From contig PBLG01000026.1 in assembly GCA_002722315.1 (NCBI GenBank), positions 41,112-105,111 on the forward strand: a stretch of 64,000 nt of DNA, read 5' to 3'. The notes under the pieces are model-generated. The model saw nothing but the letters and a program-made list of their open reading frames with translations. It did no database searches and was not told the DNA's origin. The translations under genes and the position numbers were made by a program. Shown here in pieces: positions 16,272 to 25,698 of the stretch. The DNA is from Lysobacterales bacterium. Its GTDB lineage: Bacteria; Pseudomonadota; Gammaproteobacteria; Xanthomonadales; Wenzhouxiangellaceae. Every line of letters begins with the position of its first letter. Position 1 is the stretch's first letter.

Positions 16272-18352
16272 TCCTCATAGCCATCGCGGAAGAGCACCTC
16301 GCCCAGCGATCTCGCCGGCGCGAACTCGCTGGTATTTCCGTCGGCGTCGGTAGCCACCGCGGTGAAGTGACGGTCGATGCCGATGCCCGCCGGCAAGGTC
16401 AGCGTCAGGGTTTCTACGGCACCGAAGGTGTCATAAACCGCGCTGGCCATGAACGAACTGCCCGTGAACTCTCCATAGCCGGGCGCGCGGTAGAAGTCCA
16501 CGGATATCGGATAGGCCTGGTTGGCGGGATCGGAGTCGACGACAAAGGTCACGACCGTCTGGACCGGATCGGTCCCCGGGACCGGCGCGGCCTCGCCGAA
16601 CTCGGGGTAATTCATGCGCCGGTTGGCGCCCGCGTCGGCGTCGCCGGGGTCGTTTTCGGTCGGTCCGCGCACCGCGCCGACGCCGAGCTCGAACTCGATG
16701 AAGTCGATGCCGATCCCTTCGTTGCGTTGTATCCCGTTGCCGAAGATGGTGTTGCCTGCGACGGAGTTCTGGTTGACCAGTTCGATGCCGGGGCCGCCGT
16801 TGGCGATGATGCGGTTGCCCTGGATCAGGTTGGAAACCGCGCCGCTGAGCATCCGGATGCCGGCATCGCCGTTGCCGACGTCGCCGATGCCGGCGGCGAA
16901 CCCGATGTCGTTGCCGATGAAGTCGTTCGACGGGCCGTCGACCACCACGCCGGAAAAAGTGCTGTTGCCGATTTCGTTGAAGCTGACCAGGTTGTCGGAC
17001 GAACCGACCCGTATGCCCGTGGCGTTTCCGGGACCGGCGCCCAGGCCCAGATCGGCATCGATGCCGACGCGGTTTTCGGTGACGGTGTTCCCGCTCGCGG
17101 CGATGTCGATGCCGATGGCGGCGTCGGCGATGCGATTGGCGCGAATCGTGTTTCCGGTAGAGCCGGTCACCGCGATCCGGATGCCGGTGTCGAGACCGAC
17201 GGAGTCATCGGTACCGATTTCGTTGCGCTCGACGATCACGTTCGTCGCCGGTGCGTCGCCGCCGGGAAGCGCGCGTCCGAGCTGGATTCCCGCGTTCGAG
17301 CCCCCGCTGAGACTGATGAAGTGATCGATGATCCGGTTGCCCACTTCGCCGCCGATCAAGTGGTCGGCCCCGGCGACCTCGATCGCTGTGGTCGACGAGT
17401 TGAAGAACACCCCGGTACCGGGTTTGAACCCGAACGTGTTGGCGTCGATCCCGTTGCTGCTGCCGTCGACGACCATGCCGCCAAGATTGTTGTTGGCGAT
17501 GTGGTTTCCCGAATCGTCGCCGGGGTCACCGCTGCCGATCCGGTTGTTGTCGGCCGTGTCGAACATGAAGATGCCGTAGCCGCCGTTGCCGCGAGCGGTC
17601 AGCCCGTCCAGGGTCATGCCGATGACGTTACCGAGGACCGTGTTGTTGTCGCCCAGGAGATGAATCCCGCCGGCGGCATTGCCCGAAATGACGTTGCCGA
17701 GACCGGTCACGCTGCCCGGCGGACCGGATTTTCCGATCACGGCGTTGGATCCGAGCAAGCGAATCCCGACCGTGCTCAGAGAACTGGGGTGTGCGTCGAC
17801 ATTGCCGCCGTCGTCAAGTCCGAGCCAGACTCGGTCCACGCGCCCGCCGTCGCTGCCGTTGTCGAACTCGATCCCGGCGCGGGGGAACGCGACGATGCCC
17901 AGGTCGAAAACCTCGAGGTTTCCCGAGGTCACTCTGAGACCGGCGGCGAATGGATCCGTCGAGGCATCGATCGCCGCGCCGTCGAGATAGATGACCGGCG
18001 GGCCGCCGAAGGAGGCCCCGGGCGCGTTACCGCCGAAGATCACCAGGTCATCGGTGATGTCGGGGAGCGGTCCGAGCAGTGCCGATTCGGGCCCGATCTC
18101 GCCGGCCACCGAGAACTCGATTCGATCCGGACCCGGCAGCGCATTGGCTTCCTGTATCGCGGCCCTGAGCGTGCACAGCTGTCCCGGCGCGGTGTCGTCA
18201 CAGATACCGTCGCCCGGATCGTCGTCCTGGGAAAAGACGTCGTCGAACAGCGCGTCCACGGTGAATGTCGCGGCGTGACCGGTCGTCGAGGCCAGCCCGA
18301 GGGCAAGAACGGCCGGGACGGCGGCCTGGAACATCATGTTTTTGCGGTGCAT
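16268..18352 (-). CDS. Secreted CSLREA-domain right-handed beta-helix protein
   Basis: A 694-residue exported protein with a signal peptide ending near A-T-G-H-A-A (residues 1-28). The CSLREA-type segment C-T-L-R-A-A-I-Q-E-A-N-A follows at about 60-72. Then come many parallel beta-helix turns of the N-x-I-x-G-N-x-x-G-I type (N-V-I-S-G-N-A-A-G-G-I-H-L-L-G-D-N, N-L-I-Q-G-N-R-I and so on) through residue about 540. The tail is a beta-sandwich-like segment ending in V-L-F-R-D-G-Y-E-D. Such proteins are surface or secreted carbohydrate-binding or adhesive proteins, but no catalytic residues are evident. The C-terminal tail resembles the one at 21429. Confidence 0.85.
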   Translation of the reverse strand: MHRKNMMFQAAVPAVLALGLASTTGHAATFTVDALFDDVFSQDDDPGDGICDDTAPGQLCTLRAAIQEANALPGPDRIEFSVAGEIGPESALLGPLPDITDDLVIFGGNAPGASFGGPPVIYLDGAAIDASTDPFAAGLRVTSGNLEVFDLGIVAFPRAGIEFDNGSDGGRVDRVWLGLDDGGNVDAHPSSLSTVGIRLLGSNAVIGKSGPPGSVTGLGNVISGNAAGGIHLLGDNNTVLGNVIGMTLDGLTARGNGGYGIFMFDTADNNRIGSGDPGDDSGNHIANNNLGGMVVDGSSNGIDANTFGFKPGTGVFFNSSTTAIEVAGADHLIGGEVGNRIIDHFISLSGGSNAGIQLGRALPGGDAPATNVIVERNEIGTDDSVGLDTGIRIAVTGSTGNTIRANRIADAAIGIDIAASGNTVTENRVGIDADLGLGAGPGNATGIRVGSSDNLVSFNEIGNSTFSGVVVDGPSNDFIGNDIGFAAGIGDVGNGDAGIRMLSGAVSNLIQGNRIIANGGPGIELVNQNSVAGNTIFGNGIQRNEGIGIDFIEFELGVGAVRGPTENDPGDADAGANRRMNYPEFGEAAPVPGTDPVQTVVTFVVDSDPANQAYPISVDFYRAPGYGEFTGSSFMASAVYDTFGAVETLTLTLPAGIGIDRHFTAVATDADGNTSEFAPARSLGEVLFRDGYED

Positions 18353-18552
18353 GCGGGTTCACGTTTGGTTGTTTCCTGTCAGTGTTTTTCGGCGTGAGCG
18401 CAAAAAAGTGGCCATAAGAATGCTTCTTCGACGAACAGTGATTTACCAGGACCTGCACGCGTTCGGCTCGCGCCGGGCCCGAGGGGCGACAAGACGCGCC
18501 GCCGCGAGCGGGAGACTCGAGTTGAATCGACACCGAAATACGAGGAGCGGAA

Positions 18553-19341
18553 ATGAAAAACGAATTCCCGATGAAAGCCCGAAGCGCGGCGATTCCGCTG
18601 CTTGCTGCATGCCTGTTGGCGCCGCCCGCGCTTGGCCAGCACGTGACGTTGCTGGAGGTGCGCAAGGACAGTGAGGACGACCATCGGACCACGGTCGAGA
18701 TCGTGGTGCCGATGGAATTGAACGGTTTCGACTTCGACAACCCGATGGATGAGGAGCAAAGTTCGCTGGCGGTCTTTTCCGACGATCGGGATCGCGATCT
18801 GCTGCGGATTCACGAGGACCGGCAGGGAGAGCTGCGCGAACAGGGCTACTCCACGCAGCCCGCGATGTCTTTCGGGGGCGTGGCCGACTATGCCAGCAAC
18901 AAGGACATCAAGCTTCGGATAGCGGTCGATGCCGCGCCCTCCGATGGCGCCGGCCGGTTGTATCTCCGGGGCGCGGCGATGCTCAATTTCGCCGGAGAAG
19001 GCGAGGCCGAGACGCTGCAGGTCGCCGACGTGCCGGTCGAGATGCCCTACGACACCGAAGGCTTTGCCAGCGAAATCGGACCGATCATCGTTTCGCCGGA
19101 CGGCAGCGCCGAGATGGATGGTGTGACCTATAGAAAGTTCACCGTGACCGGCGCGGAAAGTTCGATCGTAAGTGCCGACCCGGTCGACGGTGACGACTCG
19201 GCGGAAGTCGAATTCTGGGGTATTGCCGACAATCAGTTCGTGCTCAAGGAAGTGCCCGATACGATCTCGCTGGAGATCCGTTACACAGCCTTGCGCAAGG
19301 TGCCGGTCGAATTCGATCTGGAGTTTTCGGTCGGGTTGTGA
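18553..19341 (+). CDS. Exported protein of unknown function
   Basis: A 262-residue protein with a clear signal peptide (residues about 1-28, ending A-L-G-Q-H). I recognise no domain. The mature part is acidic and predicted to be mostly beta-strand, with charged blocks such as D-D-R-D-R-D-L-L-R-I and long stretches of alternating hydrophobic residues. It has no cysteines after the signal and no transmembrane helix, so it should be soluble in the periplasm or outside. A GAGGAGCGGAA ribosome site precedes the ATG. It lies 200 bases from the divergent CSLREA gene and 108 bases before another exported-protein locus, within a small island of secreted proteins. Confidence 0.75.
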   Translation: MKNEFPMKARSAAIPLLAACLLAPPALGQHVTLLEVRKDSEDDHRTTVEIVVPMELNGFDFDNPMDEEQSSLAVFSDDRDRDLLRIHEDRQGELREQGYSTQPAMSFGGVADYASNKDIKLRIAVDAAPSDGAGRLYLRGAAMLNFAGEGEAETLQVADVPVEMPYDTEGFASEIGPIIVSPDGSAEMDGVTYRKFTVTGAESSIVSADPVDGDDSAEVEFWGIADNQFVLKEVPDTISLEIRYTALRKVPVEFDLEFSVGL

Positions 19342-19449
19342 CAAGCGCGGCGTCCGGCGCCGTGCCGTAGTGGGTCGCGGATTCTCCGTTGGCCACTATT
19401 CGCGGACGCTTTCGAATACTTGATTGTGAGCTCACCCGTGGAAGAACAA

Positions 19450-21429
19450 ATGCAGAATCAGGCAGCACCGGAAATCCGCAGTATCGACGGCATGCGAATC
19501 GCTGATTCGTACCCTGTAATTCGACGAGCGAGGCGAACGGCGCAGGAATGGCTGCGGATGACCTTGCCGCTGCTGCTGGCCTGGAGTGCCGGCGCCTCGG
19601 CCGGAGGCGGTTCGGAGTGGATCGAACCCGGGACCGGAAGCTGGACAACCGCGGAAAACTGGTCCCCGGCGTCAGTGCCCGACAGCGCCGATGTGACGAT
19701 CGACAACGGCGGCACGGCGCAGGTCGCCGGCTCGGCGCCGCCCAGCTTCGGCCTCCTGACCGTCGGGTCGGCCAACGCGGGCTCGATCGAAATCAGCGCC
19801 GGCGGTTCGCTTGATTCGACGTCGTTCGGTAACTTCGGGGAAAATGCCGGGTCCAGCGGCACGCTGTAAATATCGGGCCCCGGTTCGAGCCTGACGTTGT
19901 TCCGCGAACTCCGGCTGGGGCGACTGGGCGCGGTTACGGTCGTGATCGACAACGGGGGCACGCTGACCAGCAACACTTCGGGCTCGACGATAGACACGAT
20001 CATCGCCGAGAACACCGGATCGGTCGGCAGCGTGACGATCCAGGGCTCGGGGTCGAGCTGGCAAGCCAATGACGACCTTCGAATCGCGATGCCGGCAACC
20101 GGTGCGGGCGGGGCCAGCGGGGGGACCGCGGAGCTCACCGTGGCCGGCGGCGGAACGCTTTCAAGCAACGGCGGCACGCTATCGCGCGGGGCGGTCGCCG
20201 ACGCGACGGTCACGGTGACCGGGGTCGGATCTCGATGGAACACCAACGGTTTCGACATCTTCGTCGGCTCGGGCACGGACGACAACCGCGCCGTCCTGGT
20301 CGTCGAGGCAGGCGGTCGGATTTCGGGCGACGAAATCATCATCACCCCGCCACAGAGCCAGGCCGGGAACCGATCCGTCCGGCTGGGCACCGGCGGCGCC
20401 CCCGGGGTACTGGATATTGCCAGGGTCTTTGGCGGCGGGGTCCTCGAGATCAATCACGATGCGATCGACTATCACCTGACCACCGACGGCACAGATGCCG
20501 GAACGCCGGTCCTGCTGGAGGCGGACCTGACGGTAAACCACAACGGCCCGGGCACGACGGTGATCGTCGGCAACAGTGAAACCAGCGGCACTTTCAACGT
20601 CAATGCCGGCACGTTCGTGGTCGACGGCACGTTGTTCCCCGGGCAATTTTTCATTGATGCGGTCTTCAACGTCAATGCGGGTGGCACGCTGGGCGGCACC
20701 GGTTTCGTCACCGATGTGTTTGTCGCAGCCGGGGGCACGATCGCGCCGGGTGGCTCGGCCGGCACGCTGACCATGGACGACCTGGTGCTTGCCGAAAACG
20801 CCGTGCTGGAATTCGAGCTCGACGCCCCGGGTACGGTAGGCGGCGGGGTCAACGACCTGATCGAAAGCGGCCGGGATCTGACCCTGGACGGGACCCTGAA
20901 CATCGTCGAAGGCGCGGGATTCGGCGCTGGCACGTACCGGCTGATCAACTATTCCCGGAATCTCGTCGACAACGGTCTGACGATCGGTGCGGCACCGACG
21001 GACTTTTCGTATTCGATCGATACCGCCACCGAAGGCGAAGTCAATCTCGTGGTCACCGACGACTCGGGAGACTTCGCCGGACTGCTGCTACCCGAGCGAC
21101 TGAGCTTCGGCAACGTCGAGGCCGGTCAATCGGGCGTGCCCGAGCCGCTACTTCTGACCAGTACCGGCGCCGACCCGCTACAGGTCGCGCTGGTGAGCCT
21201 GGTCGGCACGAATGCCGGTGAGTTCCAGCTCACCGAGGATGCCTGCACCGGTCAGTCGTTGAATCAGAATCAATCCTGCGACCTGGCCGTGACGTTCAGT
21301 CCCGGGACGGCGGGTCTCAAGTTTGCACGCCTGGAAGTCGAGACCAACGCCGCGGGAAGTCCGTTGGTGACCCCCATGTCGGGAATCGCGGTCACGTCGG
21401 ATTCGATTTTTGCAGACAGCTTCGAATGA
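19450..21429 (+). pseudogene. Exported repeat/ASH-domain protein interrupted by an in-frame TAA
   Basis: Two open stretches, 19450-19866 and 19870-21426, lie in the same frame, separated only by one TAA at 19867-19869. The first encodes a signal peptide (ending S-A-G-A-S-A-G-G) and a W-T-T-A-E-N-W-S-P-A-S-V-P repeat start typical of large secreted autotransporter-like proteins. The second continues the same beta-repeat series (D-N-G-G-T-L-T-S-N and S-G-T-F-N-V-N-A-G-T-F), then an ASH-like immunoglobulin domain (about residues 545-650). The end is S-I-F-A-D-S-F-E. The second part alone has no signal peptide and only a TTG start. A single nonsense change would explain it; a sequencing error or readthrough are alternatives. 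Confidence 0.75.
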
Positions 21430-21516
21430 AGCGTGCTCCTGGCGATGAGATCATGAGCGAGAGGTTCCCGAGCCAGGTCGCGTGAATGCCGTCGTTTGCG
21501 CGCCAGGGGAGCTGTG

Positions 21517-22398
21517 TCAGGCCCCGGGGTCCCAGACGCGGATCACACCCTCCTGGGCGGTCGAGGCCACGAGCACGCCGTCGCGCGTGAACACTTGGCC
21601 GCGCGAGAAGCCCCGCCCCCCGGTGCTGACCGGGCTGTCGAAGGTGTACAGCAGCCACTGATCGACCCGTGCGTCGCGATGGAACCACATGGCGTGGTCC
21701 AGGCTTGCCATGAGCAAGGGCTTGGTGCTGAAATCGATGGCATGCGGCAGGGTGGCGGTGCCCAGCAGCTCGTAGTCTGACACGTAGGCCAGCAGGTTCC
21801 GGTGCAGTTCCGGATCGTCCGGCACCGGTCCACAGGCGCGCATCCAGATGTTCTTGATCGGTTCGCGCGGGCCCGGCTCGATGAACTTGGGTGCCTCAAC
21901 CGGCCTGAATTCGAACGGTGGCTTGTGGGCCAGGAAACGGCGCATCTTCTCCGGCACCTTGTCGAGCATCGAGCGGTTGATGTCGACCAGGCTGGTCAGG
22001 CCCTCGGGGCCCGGGACCTCGGGCATTTCAGCCTGGTGCTCCAGGCCTTGCTCGGGCGTCTTGAACGACGCGGCAAGATTCAGAATGGGCCGGCCGTGCT
22101 GGATGGCCACGACGCGCCGGTTCGAATAGCTGCCGCCGTCGCGCGAACGCTCGACCTGGTAGACCACCGGGCGATTGAAATCGCCAGGGCGCAGGAAGTA
22201 GGCGTGCAGCGAGTGCGGAATCCGGTCCTCGACGGTGCGGTGCGCGGCCGACAGGGCCTGGCCGAGAATCTGCCCGCCGAACACCTGGGGCGAGCCGATA
22301 TCCCGGCTCTCGCCGCGAAACAGGTTGTCTTCCAGTTGCTCCAGCGTCAGCAGGCCGATCACTTCGGACAGGCTGGAGTGCATCTTGGTGGCATTCAT
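21517..22398 (-). CDS. tesB: Acyl-CoA thioesterase II
   Basis: A 293-residue double-hotdog thioesterase that hydrolyses medium and long acyl-CoA esters. The N-terminal hotdog includes Q-V-F-G-G-Q-I-L-G-Q-A-L and H-S-L-H-A-Y-F-L-R-P-G-D. The C-terminal one includes S-L-D-H-A-M-W-F-H-R. The catalytic triad of E. coli TesB appears to be Asp208 (in V-S-D-Y-E-L-L), a nearby Thr/Ser and Gln282 (in S-T-A-Q-E-G-V-I-R). Length equals the family norm. It is divergent from the fatty-acid porin gene fadL, so lipid uptake and acyl-CoA turnover genes share a promoter region. Confidence 0.95.
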   Translation of the reverse strand: MNATKMHSSLSEVIGLLTLEQLEDNLFRGESRDIGSPQVFGGQILGQALSAAHRTVEDRIPHSLHAYFLRPGDFNRPVVYQVERSRDGGSYSNRRVVAIQHGRPILNLAASFKTPEQGLEHQAEMPEVPGPEGLTSLVDINRSMLDKVPEKMRRFLAHKPPFEFRPVEAPKFIEPGPREPIKNIWMRACGPVPDDPELHRNLLAYVSDYELLGTATLPHAIDFSTKPLLMASLDHAMWFHRDARVDQWLLYTFDSPVSTGGRGFSRGQVFTRDGVLVASTAQEGVIRVWDPGA

Positions 22399-22521
22399 CC
22401 GGCAACGATTTCCAGCAATTGAACCGTTGATAGCATTGCACAGCTCAGCGGATTGCTGGGCCCGGCGCGCGCAATGTTAGCCTTGAGAAGTCAAGACCAG
22501 ATTCGCGATCAAGGAGCTTTC

Positions 22522-23886
22522 ATGACTTCATCTCGATTCAATGGGATCGGCGCACTGGCCACCTCGTGTCTCGCACTGGCATCGCCACTGTGCCTGGCCT
22601 CCGGCTTCCAGATTCTCGAGCAGAGCACGTCCCGGCTCGGCACGGCCTATGCGGGTACGGCATCGATTGCCGACGACGCGACCACGGCTTTCTTCAATCC
22701 GGCCGGCATGGCCCGGCTCGACAAGGCCGAGGCGGCGATCGCCGGGCACCTGCTGGTGATCGACTCCGAATTCGACGACCGGGGTTCGCTGGCGGCGGCG
22801 GGAACACCGCTGCAGCAACCGTTGACCGGGCCGCCGGGGGCTACCGACGATCCGGGCGTTGCCGGCGGGCTCTTCGTCGTGCAGCCGATTTCCGAGCGCT
22901 GGACCTTCGGCCTGGGCATCAGCGCGCCGTTCGGCCTGATCAGCGAATACGACGACGACGCGGTCGTGCGATATCACGCGACCAGGAGCGAACTGACGGT
23001 GGTCAACTTCAATCCCAGCGTGGCGTTCGCGGTGACCGACGAGCTGTCGCTGGGATTCGGCCTGAATTACCAGCGAGCAGAGGTCAAGCTGAACAACGCG
23101 GTCGATTCCTTTTCGGTCTGCGTCGGCGGCGGCGGGACCGTGCCGGCCTGCGCCGCGGCGCACGGCGGCCCGGCAAACGCGGTGGCCGACAGCCAGAGCA
23201 ACATCGACGGCGACGACGACGCCATCGTCGCCGATCTCAGCCTTCACTGGCAGCCGAGCGAAAATACCGCTCTCGGGCTCGTCTGGCGCCAGGGTGCCGA
23301 ATTCGATCTGAGTGGTGACGCATCTTTCTCGCTGTCGGAAAACTGTGCTGCCGATCCGTTCTGCGCCGGCAGCCTGCAATCACTCCAGGGCCCAATACGC
23401 GCAGACGCCGAGTTGCCCGATACGCTGACGGCGAGCGTTTCGCACCGGATTCGCGACCGCTGGACGGTGCACGGCGACCTGGCATGGACCCAGTGGAGCT
23501 CGCTGCAGCGGGTGGAGATCGTCAACAGCGACAATGGACGCGAGGTGAGCCGCCTGGAATTGAATTACGACGATACCTTCCGTGCAGCCGCCGGGGCAAG
23601 CTTCCAGGCGACGGACCACCTTCAATGGCGTTTCGGCGTCGCGTTCGACCAGGCGCCGCAGGATGATCCGCAGTTCGTCACCCCGCGCATTCCCGATGCC
23701 GACCGCGTCTGGATATCCGCCGGCTTCAACTACCGGTTCGGCCCGGACGCCAGCATGGACCTGGGCTACGCCCACCTGTTCGTCGACGATTCCAGCATCG
23801 ATTCGATGGAGCAGGGCAACCGGTTGACCGGCCGGTTCGACAATACGGTCGACATACTCGGCCTGCAGTTCAACTGGCGCTACTGA
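22522..23886 (+). CDS. fadL: FadL-family outer-membrane long-chain fatty acid transporter
   Basis: A 454-residue outer-membrane beta-barrel. The signal peptide (1-29) is followed by S-G-F-Q-I-L-E-Q-S-T-S-R-L-G, the N-terminal hatch and plug of FadL/TodX proteins. Then comes D-D-A-T-T-A-F-F-N-P-A-G-M-A-R-L (the N-P-A-G-M motif that caps the barrel). Beta-strand alternation runs to a C-terminal aromatic residue (…F-N-W-R-Y), as needed for BAM-dependent insertion. The extracellular loop near 215-240 contains two cysteines (C-V-G-G-G-G and C-A-A-A-H). I chose ATG 22522 with an AAGGAGC ribosome site. It may carry other hydrophobic compounds; the exact substrate is not resolved. Confidence 0.92.
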   Translation: MTSSRFNGIGALATSCLALASPLCLASGFQILEQSTSRLGTAYAGTASIADDATTAFFNPAGMARLDKAEAAIAGHLLVIDSEFDDRGSLAAAGTPLQQPLTGPPGATDDPGVAGGLFVVQPISERWTFGLGISAPFGLISEYDDDAVVRYHATRSELTVVNFNPSVAFAVTDELSLGFGLNYQRAEVKLNNAVDSFSVCVGGGGTVPACAAAHGGPANAVADSQSNIDGDDDAIVADLSLHWQPSENTALGLVWRQGAEFDLSGDASFSLSENCAADPFCAGSLQSLQGPIRADAELPDTLTASVSHRIRDRWTVHGDLAWTQWSSLQRVEIVNSDNGREVSRLELNYDDTFRAAAGASFQATDHLQWRFGVAFDQAPQDDPQFVTPRIPDADRVWISAGFNYRFGPDASMDLGYAHLFVDDSSIDSMEQGNRLTGRFDNTVDILGLQFNWRY

Positions 23887-23929
23887 GGGCGCCAAGGCTC
23901 GATTGAAACATCGACGGGCCGGGCGCGGT

Positions 23930-24109
23930 TCAGGAGCCCGTCGGCGTCGTCACGGGGTCCAGGATCACGATCAGGAACGTCGCGACAGGTCCCAGGAACA
24001 ACGAGAAGAACCACCACGCCAGGCCGCTTCGGCCCTTGCCCTGCGCCAGCCCGGCGTTGATGAGGGTCAGCGTGCCCCAGCCGACAAAATACGGTGTGTT
24101 GTCGATCAT
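23930..24109 (-). CDS. Small 59-residue inner-membrane protein
   Basis: An open frame of 59 codons encodes a compact hydrophobic protein that begins M-I-D-N-T-P-Y-F-V-G-W-G-T-L-T-L. It has one or two membrane helices (residues about 7-22 and 30-50), separated by a G-K-G-R-S-G-L-A-W-W segment. The composition is that of a real small membrane protein rather than a shadow frame. It lies between fadL, which converges on it, and the GlsB gene on the same strand, with an 80-base gap. I know of no function. Confidence 0.6.
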   Translation of the reverse strand: MIDNTPYFVGWGTLTLINAGLAQGKGRSGLAWWFFSLFLGPVATFLIVILDPVTTPTGS

Positions 24110-24189
24110 TCAACTGCCCTGCCTTGAATTGCCAGCGACAGATTGTGCCAGAGTTGGTGCGGGCCGGGCGTCTGGCCGGCCCTCCGGCT

Positions 24190-24441
24190 TCAGGCCCGGC
24201 GGACGAGTTGAAGCAGCCCGAGGAGAATTGCCGCACCCACGATCGCGACGATCAGGTTGCCGATCGTGCCGCCGGCGGCGATGCCGAAGAAATCGAACAC
24301 CCAGGTGCCGATGAAGGCGCCGATGATGCCGACGATTATGTTCATCACGATGCCCTGACCGCGGCCTTTCACGAGCAGGCCGGCAATCCAGCCGGCCAGT
24401 CCGCCGATGATCAGGATGCCGAGAAGGCTTTCCACAGTCAT
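24190..24441 (-). CDS. GlsB/YeaQ/YmgE family membrane protein
   Basis: An 83-residue protein with three hydrophobic helices, starting M-T-V-E-S-L-L-G-I-L-I-I-G-G-L-A-G-W-I-A-G. The internal G-R-G-Q-G-I-V-M-N-I-I-V-G-I-I-G-A segment and the final L-L-G-L-L-Q-L-V-R match the YeaQ/GlsB (transglycosylase-associated) family. Members are small stress-linked inner-membrane proteins with no proven enzymatic activity. ATG 24441 follows a GGAG and gives the family length; a longer reading adds an unlikely polar extension. Confidence 0.88.
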   Translation of the reverse strand: MTVESLLGILIIGGLAGWIAGLLVKGRGQGIVMNIIVGIIGAFIGTWVFDFFGIAAGGTIGNLIVAIVGAAILLGLLQLVRRA

Positions 24442-24597
24442 AACAAACTCCAAACATCTCGGGCCAGAGTCGATGCTATCACTGTTCTGCGCCTGGAGCA
24501 CCTCCGGCCCGGACCGTCCCGGCACCGGGATTTGTTCCAGCGATTTGCCGCGCGGAGCAATTTGTCATTGTCGATTTGCAGGAGTAAGGTTCAGTTC

Positions 24598-25698
24598 ATG
24601 AAAGCCTTTACCGGGTTGGCGCTTCTGTGCCTTGTATTCTCAGTCTCGCCGACACCGGCGGGCGAGGAGGCGGACGGGCGGCCGGAGTCCGTGGCGTCGG
24701 TTTCGGCCGACGAGCTGGTCCGGGTTTCTACGGCGCACCTTGCCCGGCTGAGGCGCGAAGCGGCGAAGCGCGTCGGTTCGCTGTCCGGTCGCGGGCCGGA
24801 ATCCGGCGCGCTGGTCGGCGCGATACGGGCCGAGACCGATCCTGCTGCAAGGGAAGCGCAATGGAGCGCGTGGCTGGACAGGCTCGCCGGATCGGGCGTA
24901 GTGCAGCCGCATCAGGTCCAGGCGCTTGTCGAGCTGAAAACGAGGGCGCCGGTCGTCGGTATTCCGCACCACGAGTTTCCGTCGCGCACGATGCCGGCGT
25001 TCGCCGTCGCGGCGCGCGCGGAGGTGCTGCTTGCCCGTCACGCGCGCGCGAGCAGGGCCCGGAAGCTGGCGCGCCGGCCAGGCGAATTGGCCGAAGCGCT
25101 GGAATCCGTTCCCGGTTCGCCGGCATTCGAGGCCGGCCTGGAGGCGCTCCACCTGGTCTCCCCGGCGCTGCTGGCGAACTTAGTGGACCCATATCGGCAG
25201 CATGCACCGTTCTCTGCGGCTGCCTCGAGAATCCTGCTCGAGGCCGCCGAGGCGGCGCCCGAGCAACTGCATCTGCTGCCCGAGATCATCCGCCTCGGCG
25301 ATGCAGGAACGGCGCGGCGGGCGCTTCGATTGGCGATCGATCGTGGCTTGCCGCAGCTGGGCGGGATCGCCGATGCCGCGCTGTCCAGGCGCGAGCTCGG
25401 CGGGCTTTCGTTGATCGCGGCCAGGCAGTCCGGGATGCATCCGGACCGGTTCTGCTGGCCGCTGCTGGGTGATCCGTCGTTCGGGGCCGATGCCGCGCGG
25501 ATGCTCGCGGCGGAATCCGATCGGCTGACCGAAGAGATTTCGGCTCGTGTCGCGGAAGCGTCCGGGCTGGCTCGCCTGCGGATGCTGCTGGCGCTTCGAA
25601 TGCGCGACACGGAAGCCTCGCGGGCGCTGCTGGCAGAACTGGCCGAAGCCCCCTGGCTGACCGAACAGCAGCGCCGGGAGGTCCGGTCATGGCGGTAA
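24598..25698 (+). CDS. Exported alpha-helical repeat protein of unknown function
   Basis: A 366-residue protein with a signal peptide (1-23, ending T-P-A-G-E). The mature part is Ala/Leu/Arg-rich and almost wholly helical. It has a HEAT- or armadillo-like rhythm in the second half (for example A-A-S-R-I-L-L-E-A-A-E-A-A-P-E-Q-L), but no known motif. The start ATG lies 14 bases after an AGGAG. Its last codons overlap the start of the M14 carboxypeptidase gene by 10 bases, so the two are coupled. A periplasmic partner, chaperone or inhibitor of that peptidase is possible but only inferred from this overlap. Confidence 0.75.
   Translation: MKAFTGLALLCLVFSVSPTPAGEEADGRPESVASVSADELVRVSTAHLARLRREAAKRVGSLSGRGPESGALVGAIRAETDPAAREAQWSAWLDRLAGSGVVQPHQVQALVELKTRAPVVGIPHHEFPSRTMPAFAVAARAEVLLARHARASRARKLARRPGELAEALESVPGSPAFEAGLEALHLVSPALLANLVDPYRQHAPFSAAASRILLEAAEAAPEQLHLLPEIIRLGDAGTARRALRLAIDRGLPQLGGIADAALSRRELGGLSLIAARQSGMHPDRFCWPLLGDPSFGADAARMLAAESDRLTEEISARVAEASGLARLRMLLALRMRDTEASRALLAELAEAPWLTEQQRREVRSWR

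Noticed and set aside
16367..18397. A 676-codon plus-strand open frame.
   Set aside because: It is antisense to the CSLREA beta-helix gene; periodic codons on one strand leave the other strand open.
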